This document shows positions 17,256 to 24,756 of a DNA stretch of 64,000 nt, piece by piece (position 1 is the first letter of the stretch; each line of letters opens with the position of its first letter). Source of the DNA: an uncultured Lachnospiraceae bacterium (GTDB lineage: Bacteria; Bacillota; Clostridia; Lachnospirales; Lachnospiraceae); assembly GCA_903789615.1 (NCBI GenBank), contig CAIFEV010000002.1, forward strand, positions 248,001-312,000, written 5' to 3'. A program made the position numbers and the translations under genes. Under the pieces are notes generated by a model, which was not told where the DNA came from, ran no database searches, and saw only the letters and a list, made by a program, of their open reading frames with translations.

Positions 17256-18466
17256 TCTTGTTTTTCCTCGCTTTTCTTTCCGGAAGCCCCGCCGCCGGAA
17301 ACGGTGTCGATGATGCGGTCAAACTTCTTCGCGATGGCACTCCACTGATAATCGCGGTCCACATACGCCCGCGCGTTGCCGCACATCACAGAGTACTCCT
17401 CCGGGTGATCATACAGATAATTCAGACACCCTTCAAATTCAAAATAGTTGCGGTAGTAAAGCCCTCCGTTGCTGCGGATGCAGTGTCCGCGGAGTACGTC
17501 GCAGGCTCCGTTGACGATGACCGGGACAGATTCCCGCATCGCCTCCAGAACCGCGATGGAAAGGCTCTCGTACTGGGACGGCAGGATCAGGGCCTTTGCG
17601 CCCCGTATGCCGTTAAATTTGTCCTCCTCGGACACAAAGCCCAGCGGCTTAATGTTCTCATCCTTCGGAATGGGAAGCACCGGCTTGCCCATCAGGACCA
17701 GCTTGACGGCGCGCTGCGGATTTCTCTTTTTATACTCGGCGAAGTACCGGAACAGCACATCGCAGCCCTTTCCGCCGTCGATCCGCCCCACATAGACGAT
17801 GTAATCGTCCACTCCGTACTTCTTCCGGAAAGCCTCCGGATCGACTTTTTCAGGCACGTCCACGCCGACGCCGCAGATCTCGTACGGAATCGAATCGTTG
17901 TGGAACACCTTGTGAACCAGGTCCGCCTCTTCGTGCGTCAGGAAAACGAAACCTCCGCACTTCGTGAACGCATCCCGGTAATAGGACATATACAGGTACG
18001 GCTCCGTGTGGGCCGTCGGGATGAAGATGGCCTTCTTTCCCGCAACTTCAATGCACTTGGATGCCGGATAGTACAGATATGTCACGCAGATAACCGCGTC
18101 ATATTCGTCCAGATGCTCCTTCAGGTATGCCGGCAGCTTCGGGCAGTACGGTCCCTGGGCGCGCAGCCATTTCTCCTGAAGTTCCATGGACGGATGCGGA
18201 TCGGAGCGCAGCTGCGTGTCGATGTCGCCAAAATGCGGGCTTCTGGGCTCCTCCGACGGGAAACGGATCACACGGATCCCGTTCACGTCGCACACTCCCG
18301 CCTCGTATGTGTTGTTCCAGGTCACATAATCGACCGCACAGGTTGTCAGGACCTCGACCTCGTACCGGTCCGCGAGCCTCTCGGCGATCTCGCGGGCATA
18401 GTACTCCGCGCCGCCGTTTACTTCCAGACCATAGCGCTGACAGATAACTGCTACCTTTTTGCTCAT
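17252..18466 (-). CDS. Family 4 glycosyltransferase
   Basis: 404 residues with the GT-B layout of GT4. N-terminal MSKKVAVICQRYGLEVNGGAE; the donor-binding half starts DYIVYVGRIDGGKGCDVLFRYF and holds the E-x7-E type segment LILPSQYESLSIAVLEAM. The start was placed at ATG 18466, five bases after GGAG; an immediately preceding ATG (18469) overlaps the upstream stop as ATGA, so the genes are translationally coupled. It is more distant in sequence from the three GT4 genes upstream than they are from each other. Confidence 0.88.
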   Translation of the reverse strand: MSKKVAVICQRYGLEVNGGAEYYAREIAERLADRYEVEVLTTCAVDYVTWNNTYEAGVCDVNGIRVIRFPSEEPRSPHFGDIDTQLRSDPHPSMELQEKWLRAQGPYCPKLPAYLKEHLDEYDAVICVTYLYYPASKCIEVAGKKAIFIPTAHTEPYLYMSYYRDAFTKCGGFVFLTHEEADLVHKVFHNDSIPYEICGVGVDVPEKVDPEAFRKKYGVDDYIVYVGRIDGGKGCDVLFRYFAEYKKRNPQRAVKLVLMGKPVLPIPKDENIKPLGFVSEEDKFNGIRGAKALILPSQYESLSIAVLEAMRESVPVIVNGACDVLRGHCIRSNGGLYYRNYFEFEGCLNYLYDHPEEYSVMCGNARAYVDRDYQWSAIAKKFDRIIDTVSGGGASGKKSEEKQE

Positions 18467-19635
18467 CATTCTCCGGCTTTCTTCTTCATCATGGTCATCT
18501 GCACCGAACCGGCGCCAACCATGTCCTGCATAACCCTGGTAAATGTCTCCTGCTGCACCGCCCACGTGAAGGCTCCCAGCCTGTCCTTCGCGCCGACAAT
18601 CATTGCTCCGCGCAGCGCCGTATCCCTTATCACCCGGTCCATCAGCCCGGCAGAAAGCGCTGCGTCCGCTTCCGGAAGATACAGCGCGTCTTTTCCGAGC
18701 AGCTGACTCGTGACCGGTGTCCGACAGCTTAGCACCGGAAGCTTCAGGAACATCGCCTCCGCCAGCGGGAGGGGAAATGTCTCAAACGCACTCATGTCAA
18801 GATACGCCGCCGCGTGAAGGAAGTACGGCAGCAAATCGCGCTCCGACAGTCTTCCGGCGAAAAACACCGCGCCCGGGTCAAGCGACAGGGTCTCTTCATA
18901 GTCGCGCAGCGTCAGATAATACGGGCTTGCCTCGTCACAGCGCCCCACCAGCATCAGGCGGGAGTTCCGGTTATAGATTTTGTTATACGCGGCAAAGCAG
19001 CTGATCATATCCCCGATCCGCCGCTCCGGCAGGATATCTCCCACTGCCAGAAACAGCTGTTTTCCCAGATCCGCTGCCGGCAGCTCCCCGCCTCTTTCCG
19101 CGTCAAAATGTTCAAACGGGATCATCGGAGTGATCACGTGTACCGGGCAGGAAAACCCGAGAGCCCGGATCTGCTCTGCCGCGCTGTCACTGTCGGCGAT
19201 GACCGCCTCCGTGTACGGCGCAAGCCACGAGACCTCTCTGGCCGTGCGCTCCAGAGCCGCCGCCCTTGACGGGTCAAACGATGAGACGGTCCTGCCCGGG
19301 ACCTCCCCGTGCCACACGAGCACACGGCGGCAGTCAAACCTCATATAATCCGGATTGACCTTGCTGTTCGCGCTGAAATGATACAGAAGGATGTCTCCTT
19401 CCCGGGGCTCCTTCACGCTGCTGTCCTTTATAGGTCGGAAGTCTTCAGGCCGGACGCCCGGCACGATGTTCAGCGCGAAGATGATCGTCTCGTATCCCTG
19501 CTTCCGCAGCAGCTTCTGGAAATTCAGCGCATAGTCTGTTACCGGATCGCCGGGGCAGGCCGTGTCCAGCATCTGCGCGATATGATTGCCCGGCCAGTCT
19601 TCCTGCGCTGCCCGTTTTTCTTCATGCCTGTGCAC
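18466..19635 (-). CDS. Family 4 glycosyltransferase (paralogue 3 of a tandem set)
   Basis: 389 residues. It shares the layout of the two genes upstream: HIAQMLDTACPGDPVTDYALNF near the start, then GDILLYHFSANSKVNPDYM. The donor half contains FLAVGDILPERRIGDMI and the acidic pair region SAFETFPLPLAEAMFLKLPVL. The start is a GTG preceded by AAAGGGGCG, overlapping the upstream gene by 14 bases. It ends in a coupled ATGA overlap with the next gene. Probably a retaining transferase adding one sugar of the repeat unit. Confidence 0.85.
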   Translation of the reverse strand: MHRHEEKRAAQEDWPGNHIAQMLDTACPGDPVTDYALNFQKLLRKQGYETIIFALNIVPGVRPEDFRPIKDSSVKEPREGDILLYHFSANSKVNPDYMRFDCRRVLVWHGEVPGRTVSSFDPSRAAALERTAREVSWLAPYTEAVIADSDSAAEQIRALGFSCPVHVITPMIPFEHFDAERGGELPAADLGKQLFLAVGDILPERRIGDMISCFAAYNKIYNRNSRLMLVGRCDEASPYYLTLRDYEETLSLDPGAVFFAGRLSERDLLPYFLHAAAYLDMSAFETFPLPLAEAMFLKLPVLSCRTPVTSQLLGKDALYLPEADAALSAGLMDRVIRDTALRGAMIVGAKDRLGAFTWAVQQETFTRVMQDMVGAGSVQMTMMKKKAGE

Positions 19636-20725
19636 TTGTACGCCCCTTTGTCAGTCCGTCTATGATACCGGTCAACTGCTCCGTTATCTTCTTCCTGTCA
19701 AAATCCTTCAGGCGCTCCTGGCTCTTGTCAATCAGCGTCTCCTTAAGCTTCTGATCGCGGATAACCCGGTCCATGACGCCGGCCACAAGCACCGGGTCCT
19801 TGTCTTTTAAAAGAAGGCCGCCGCTGCCCATCGTCTCGCCCACAGCCGTGCTGTCATACGCGATGATCGGCAGACGGAAGTACATCGCCTCCACCAGCGG
19901 AACGCAGAAGCCTTCGTGCTCCGACAGGCACAGGAAGGCATCCGCCGTCCTGTACCAGGCGAGAATATCCGCGAACCGGATATGGCCGGTGAAGTAAACG
20001 TCTTCCGATGACAGCCCCAGACTTTTGCGGTACGCCAGCAGCTGCTGGCCGTACAGACTTGCCTCATCAAAGGAACCTGCGAGCACCAGCCGGGAATTCT
20101 GATTATAGTACTTTTTGTAATAATAGAAAGACAGGATCAGATCTTCCTGTTTCTTGTTGGGCGCCACGCGGCCCGTGAACAGGAATGTCGTCTTCTGCCC
20201 CTTCTGATCCAGGATTTTCCTGGTCGGTGTCTTCTCGTAATCCTCAAACGGGATCAGGATCGGCAGCACGTCGATCGGGCAGGTGTAGCCGAAGCTCCTG
20301 AGCTCATTGGCGTTAAACTCAGAGTCGGCCAGTGCCAGTTCCGTGTACGGTCCCATGTAAGCGGCTTCCTTCAGACCTCTCTGACAGAAGGCCGCTGCCG
20401 CCGGATCAAACCGGGCGAAAAATGACGGCGGCGTGATGTTGTGATACACCAGCACCTTCCGGCAGTTGTATTCCATGTAGCGGAAATTCAGGATGGACCC
20501 TGTGGAAAGGTGATACAGCAGGATGTCATCCGGATTAAACCGCGGAAGTTCCTGCTCAACGCTGCGCGCAACAGAAGAGGGGATACCGGCCCCGATGTTC
20601 AGGGCATAGATCATCGTCTCATATCCCATCTCCCGCAGTGTCATCTCAAAAGCCACCGCGTCATTGCTCACCGCGTCGCCGGTGCGCACCGTCGGAAGCA
20701 TCTGGTAAATGTGAACCTCTTTCAC
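19622..20725 (-). CDS. Family 4 glycosyltransferase (paralogue 2 of a tandem set)
   Basis: 367 residues, GT-B fold. The N-terminus VHIYQMLPTVRTGDAVSNDA is closely similar to that of the next gene upstream. The donor half reads FLFTGRVAPNKKQEDLILSFYYYKK and CLSEHEGFCVPLVEAMYFRLPIIAYD, with the Glu pair of GT4 enzymes. The start is GTG with AGGAGAC upstream. It is 38 bases after paralogue 1. Specificity unknown. Confidence 0.9.
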   Translation of the reverse strand: MKEVHIYQMLPTVRTGDAVSNDAVAFEMTLREMGYETMIYALNIGAGIPSSVARSVEQELPRFNPDDILLYHLSTGSILNFRYMEYNCRKVLVYHNITPPSFFARFDPAAAAFCQRGLKEAAYMGPYTELALADSEFNANELRSFGYTCPIDVLPILIPFEDYEKTPTRKILDQKGQKTTFLFTGRVAPNKKQEDLILSFYYYKKYYNQNSRLVLAGSFDEASLYGQQLLAYRKSLGLSSEDVYFTGHIRFADILAWYRTADAFLCLSEHEGFCVPLVEAMYFRLPIIAYDSTAVGETMGSGGLLLKDKDPVLVAGVMDRVIRDQKLKETLIDKSQERLKDFDRKKITEQLTGIIDGLTKGRTSAQA

Positions 20726-20763
20726 TGTCTGTCTCCTATGCCGCCTGTTTTCGCCGTGCCTTT

Positions 20764-21840
20764 TCAGCCGGCCAGTTTCCGGATCACCGCTTTAAACTTC
20801 TCTGCAACCAGGCCCCGGTCGAAATCCTTCAGGCGTTCCCGCCCATTGGCCACAAGGGTCTCCCGCAGCTTCGGATCAGAGGCCACGCGGTCCATCGCGC
20901 CGGCCACAAGAAGCGGATCCTTGTCCTCAAGCAGAAGACCGCCAAAGCCCAGGGTCTCGCCGACCGCGGAGCTGTCATACGCGATGACGGGAAGGTCGAA
21001 ATACATCGCCTCCACCAGCGGAACGCAGAACCCCTCGTGCTCGGAAAGACACAAGAACACATCTGCACACCGGTACCAGCCCAGCAGGTCTGAAAATCCG
21101 ATGTGCCCGGTGAATACCACGTCTTCTTCCGTGAGCCCCAGAGCCGCACGGTAACCCGCCAGATCTTTGTAATACGGATCGTCCTGGCCGTATCCGCCGG
21201 CAATGACCAGACGGGAAGCGGCATTGTAATTTTTCTTATAGTAGTAAAACGCCTCGATCAGATCACCCTGGCACTTGTTGGGCGCCACGCGGCCCGTGAA
21301 CAGGAAGGTCGTCTTCTTTCCTTTTTCCGAGACGATCGATTCCGTCGGCTTCTGCCGGTAGTCGTCAAACGGGATCAGGATCGGCACCACATCGATCGGG
21401 CAGGTGTAGCCGAGGCGCCGAAGGTCCTGCGCGTCAAACTGTGAGATTGCGATCGCCCGCTCTGTCACGGAAGCCAGATCCGCCGCCTCCCGAAGACCCT
21501 GGCGGCACAGATCGGCACTGTTTTTGTCGTACTTCTCAAAGAATTTCGCCGGGGTGATGTTGTGAAAGATGACCACTTTCCGGCAGGGAAGTTCTTTGAA
21601 CATCTGATTCACAGGACCGCCGATGGCCAGGTGGTACAGGCAGATGTCATCTTGCGAGAGTTTCGGCATATTCCGCGAGCTGTCCCGCGCGATGCTATCG
21701 GGAATCCCTCCCCGTATCACAGGGGAATAGATCATGGAGTCGCGATACCCCATGTCCCGCAGAACCGCTTCCAGGGCGATTGCGTCGTTGCTCACGGCGT
21801 CTCCCGTGGAGAGCGCCGGTGTAAGCTGGAAGATGTGCAT
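20764..21840 (-). CDS. Family 4 glycosyltransferase (paralogue 1 of a tandem set)
   Basis: 358 residues. Start ATG 21840 (MHIFQLTPALSTGDAVSNDA) is eight bases after GGAAAGG; a GTG nine bases earlier overlaps that site. The donor half FLFTGRVAPNKCQGDLIEAF and CLSEHEGFCVPLVEAMYFDLPVIAYD are nearly the same as in paralogue 2, showing recent tandem duplication. Part of the polysaccharide operon, 20 bases after the coiled-coil gene. Confidence 0.9.
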   Translation of the reverse strand: MHIFQLTPALSTGDAVSNDAIALEAVLRDMGYRDSMIYSPVIRGGIPDSIARDSSRNMPKLSQDDICLYHLAIGGPVNQMFKELPCRKVVIFHNITPAKFFEKYDKNSADLCRQGLREAADLASVTERAIAISQFDAQDLRRLGYTCPIDVVPILIPFDDYRQKPTESIVSEKGKKTTFLFTGRVAPNKCQGDLIEAFYYYKKNYNAASRLVIAGGYGQDDPYYKDLAGYRAALGLTEEDVVFTGHIGFSDLLGWYRCADVFLCLSEHEGFCVPLVEAMYFDLPVIAYDSSAVGETLGFGGLLLEDKDPLLVAGAMDRVASDPKLRETLVANGRERLKDFDRGLVAEKFKAVIRKLAG

Positions 21841-21859
21841 ACCCGTCACCTTCCTTTCC

Positions 21860-22306
21860 TTATCCCTGCTTTTCAGCCAGCTGCTTACGCAGGCTGTTCA
21901 CTTCCTCCTGCAGTTCGGAGATCTGTTTGCGCATGTCCGCCGTCTCGGAGTTGCGCAGATCCACATAGCTGACGAACTGATCCATCATCTTCACCGATGA
22001 GGAGTTGAAATTGCTCTGGTCCATCAGAACCGGATCCATCAGCCAGTATGCACAGTGGCGGATGCAGCGCTTGAAGAATCTCTTGACTCTTCCGCCGGTC
22101 AGCGGCTTCCAGGATGTGAGCTGCCACTGGCGGGACGCGTCCGAGAGGATTTCCAGCGCCGTCTTCTCGTCAAATCCATAGCGGGTCAGCCCTGTCGCTC
22201 CCGCGGAAAAGTCCTCGAAGCTCAGCTGATCCTTCGTGTAGCCTTTCTTCTGAATGTCCTCGCGGATTTCATTCATGATCTCTTCAACATTTACGGTTGC
22301 TGCCAT
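21860..22306 (-). CDS. Small protein with C-terminal coiled coil, in the polysaccharide operon
   Basis: 148 residues, not recognised as a named family. Residues 1-20 (VEEIMNEIREDIQKKGYTKD) are a charged helix. The middle (70-95) contains VKRFFKRCIRHCAYWLMDP, an amphipathic, Cys/Trp-containing stretch. Residues about 115-148 (TADMRKQISELQEEVNSLRK) form a clear heptad coiled coil. No signal peptide. GAGGTG precedes the start. Flanked by pfk and a GT4 gene with small gaps. Stand-alone coiled coils in such operons could scaffold transferases or act as a chain-length ruler; this is speculation. Confidence 0.8.
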   Translation of the reverse strand: MAATVNVEEIMNEIREDIQKKGYTKDQLSFEDFSAGATGLTRYGFDEKTALEILSDASRQWQLTSWKPLTGGRVKRFFKRCIRHCAYWLMDPVLMDQSNFNSSSVKMMDQFVSYVDLRNSETADMRKQISELQEEVNSLRKQLAEKQG

Positions 22307-22337
22307 ATCTGCACCTCACACCTTCTTCGATTCCTTC

Positions 22338-23567
22338 TTATTTCTGCATGCGCAGATAGTCCGGAAGTCCGTCTTTTTCCGGCGTCTGCGGGTCACCCGT
22401 AATCAGCGGTCTCAAGTACCGGAGCATATCCTCTGTCACGTCGGTCTCATCCGGCGAGATCCAGGAGAGCGGAACGGTCTTCACGCGGTCCGCCACCTCG
22501 TGGACATCCACCGAACCGTACGTGACGGTATACGGATCGTCGCTGCTGCGCGTGAGCGTCGCCATCACGCCGGTCTGACCCGCTGCGGCAAGTCCGACCG
22601 CCTCACTTCCGAGCTTCCGGCTCTCCGCCAGGTCCGTGCCGCTGGCGCAGTGTCCCGCCGCTCTCTGGGCGACATTTAACTCCACGCAGCGCACCTTGCA
22701 GCCGATCCGGTTCGCGACCTGATCCCTCAGATACCGGCCCGTTCCGGCCAGTGCCGTGTGGCCGAACTTGTCAACCCGGCTCCTGTCCGCCAGGAGATAA
22801 TCGCCGTTAACATCCTTCAGGCCTTCCGAAACACAGGCCACCACATGATGATAGCGGAAAAGCCTGGCCTTTACTTTACGCAAAAAATCTTCAATGTCAA
22901 ATCCCAGCTCCGGAAGATAGATGAGATGCGGCGCCGCGCTGCCGGGCATCCGGGCCAGAGCCGAGGCGGCGGTCAGCCATCCGGCGTCACGCCCCATGAT
23001 CTCGATGATGACGACCGAGTCATTCAGATAGATGTCGGTGTCCAGCGCGATCTCCTGGACTTCCGTTGCGACAAAACGCGCGGCCGACCCGAAGCCCGGC
23101 GTATGGTCGATTCCCATCAGATCATTGTCAATCGTCTTCGGAACGCCCACAACCTTAAGCGGCTTGCCATGCGCCTGCGCGTAGTCGCCGATCATCTGGA
23201 CCGTGTCCATGGAATCGTTGCCCCCGATGTAAAAGAAGGCGTCAATTCCGAGCTTCTCAATAATGCCGAAGAATACCTCGTAATCCGACGGGTCCTCCTC
23301 AAAGCTCTTCATCCGGTACCGGCAGGAGCCCAGATACATGGCCGGCGTCACCTCCAGCCTGTGTAAAAGCGCCTCGTCCGGCTTTCCGCCCGGACAGAAC
23401 GTCTCCTTCAGATCGACGATGTGCTCCTCAAGGATCCCCTGAATGCCGTTGCATCCGCCCAGAATCTTCCCGTCCGGCCACTGCGCCGCCGCCCGGCTGA
23501 TCACCCCTGCCAGGCTTGCGTTGATGGCGGCGGTAGGCCCGCCCGACTGTGCTACCAGAATGTTCAT
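22338..23567 (-). CDS. pfp: 6-phosphofructokinase, diphosphate-dependent type
   Basis: 409 residues. The start LVAQSGGPTAAINASLAG is PFK. The phosphoryl-donor loop reads GGNDSMDT, and the substrate loop PKTIDND has Lys in place of the Gly of bacterial ATP-PfkA (PGTIDND); both are marks of PPi-dependent enzymes. GFGSAARFVATEVQEI and EIMGRDAGWLTAASAL are also conserved. Its glycolytic role is the reversible PPi + fructose-6-P to fructose-1,6-bisphosphate + Pi. It is unusual inside a polysaccharide operon; there it may consume PPi released by nucleotidylyltransferases such as RfbF. Confidence 0.88.
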   Translation of the reverse strand: MNILVAQSGGPTAAINASLAGVISRAAAQWPDGKILGGCNGIQGILEEHIVDLKETFCPGGKPDEALLHRLEVTPAMYLGSCRYRMKSFEEDPSDYEVFFGIIEKLGIDAFFYIGGNDSMDTVQMIGDYAQAHGKPLKVVGVPKTIDNDLMGIDHTPGFGSAARFVATEVQEIALDTDIYLNDSVVIIEIMGRDAGWLTAASALARMPGSAAPHLIYLPELGFDIEDFLRKVKARLFRYHHVVACVSEGLKDVNGDYLLADRSRVDKFGHTALAGTGRYLRDQVANRIGCKVRCVELNVAQRAAGHCASGTDLAESRKLGSEAVGLAAAGQTGVMATLTRSSDDPYTVTYGSVDVHEVADRVKTVPLSWISPDETDVTEDMLRYLRPLITGDPQTPEKDGLPDYLRMQK

Positions 23568-23584
23568 AGTTCTCTCCGCTGACT

Positions 23585-24685
23585 TTACTTCAGCTCGTCA
23601 TCACAGAACGCAAGCGCCGCCGCGATGACCTTGTCCATGTCATAATACTTGTACGCCCCCAGGCGTCCGCCGAAGTGCACACGCGTCTCGCTCTCCGCCA
23701 GTTTCCGGTACTCCTCGTACAGCGCGTTGTTGCGGGCATTGTTCACCGGATAATATGGCTCATCACCCTTCTTCCACTCGCTGGAATACTCGCGGGATAT
23801 GATGGTGTGATCCTGCTTTCCGAACTCGAAGTGCTTGTGCTCGATGATCCGCGTGTACGGCACCTCGCGGGCCGTGTAGTTCACAACCGCGTTGCCCTGG
23901 AAGTTGTCCGTCTCAAGCTCTTCCGTCTCAAAGCGCACGGAGCGGTATTCGAGCACGCCGAGACGGTAGTCATAATACTGGTCGATCTGCCCCGTGTACA
24001 GGATCCGGTCCGCCGAAGCCGTGAGCGCCTCCCGGTTCTTCAGGAAGTCGCAGTTAAGCCTCACATCCGCGCCCTCAAGCATTCTTTCCACGATCTGCGT
24101 GTATCCGCCGATCGGAATTCCCTGATACCGGTCATTGAAATAGTTGTTGTCATAGACGAAGCGCAGCGGAAGTCTCCGGATGATAAATGCCGGAAGCTCC
24201 GTGCACGGGCGTCCCCACTGTTTCTCCGTATACCCCTTTATCAGCTTCTCGTAGACGTCGCGGCCCACAAGAGACAGCGCCTGCTCTTCCAGATTCTTCG
24301 GCTCGGTGATGTTCAGGTCCGCGATCTGATCGCGGATGATCTTCTTTGCCTCATCCGGTGTCGCAATCCCCCACATCTTCGAGAACGTGTTCATATTAAA
24401 CGGGAGATTGTACAGCTCGTCGTGATACCGGGCGATCGGGGAATTGATGTAATTGTTGAACTCTGCAAAACGGTTCACATAGTCCCAGACCTTCCGGTCC
24501 GACGTGTGGAAGATATGCGCGCCGTAGCGGTGCACGCGGATGCCGTCCACATCCTCTGTATAGATATTTCCGGCGATATGCGGCCGCTTGTCGACGACCA
24601 GTACCTTCTTCCCCTTCTGCATGGCCTCGTGCGCGAACACCGCGCCGTACAGCCCCGCTCCCACTACTAGATAATCGTACTTCAA
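23585..24685 (-). CDS. glf: UDP-galactopyranose mutase
   Basis: 366 residues, normal length. A flavoenzyme that interconverts UDP-galactopyranose and UDP-galactofuranose. The FAD-binding N-terminus is YLVVGAGLYGAVFAHEAMQKG, then the family signature RPHIAGNIYTEDVDGIRVHRYGAHIFHT. The active-site region WNFVNRF-equivalent reads VWDYVNRFAEFNNYINSP. Later YTEKQWGRPCTELP and VINYTARE-like VVNYTAREVPYTRIIEHKHF. Its presence means galactofuranose is probably part of the exported glycan. Confidence 0.95.
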   Translation of the reverse strand: MKYDYLVVGAGLYGAVFAHEAMQKGKKVLVVDKRPHIAGNIYTEDVDGIRVHRYGAHIFHTSDRKVWDYVNRFAEFNNYINSPIARYHDELYNLPFNMNTFSKMWGIATPDEAKKIIRDQIADLNITEPKNLEEQALSLVGRDVYEKLIKGYTEKQWGRPCTELPAFIIRRLPLRFVYDNNYFNDRYQGIPIGGYTQIVERMLEGADVRLNCDFLKNREALTASADRILYTGQIDQYYDYRLGVLEYRSVRFETEELETDNFQGNAVVNYTAREVPYTRIIEHKHFEFGKQDHTIISREYSSEWKKGDEPYYPVNNARNNALYEEYRKLAESETRVHFGGRLGAYKYYDMDKVIAAALAFCDDELK

Positions 24686-24756
24686 ACGACAGCCTCCTGT
24701 GGCAGTGATAGTATATTATATTCCTTCCCCGCGATACTTATCAAGTTCATCCGGTT

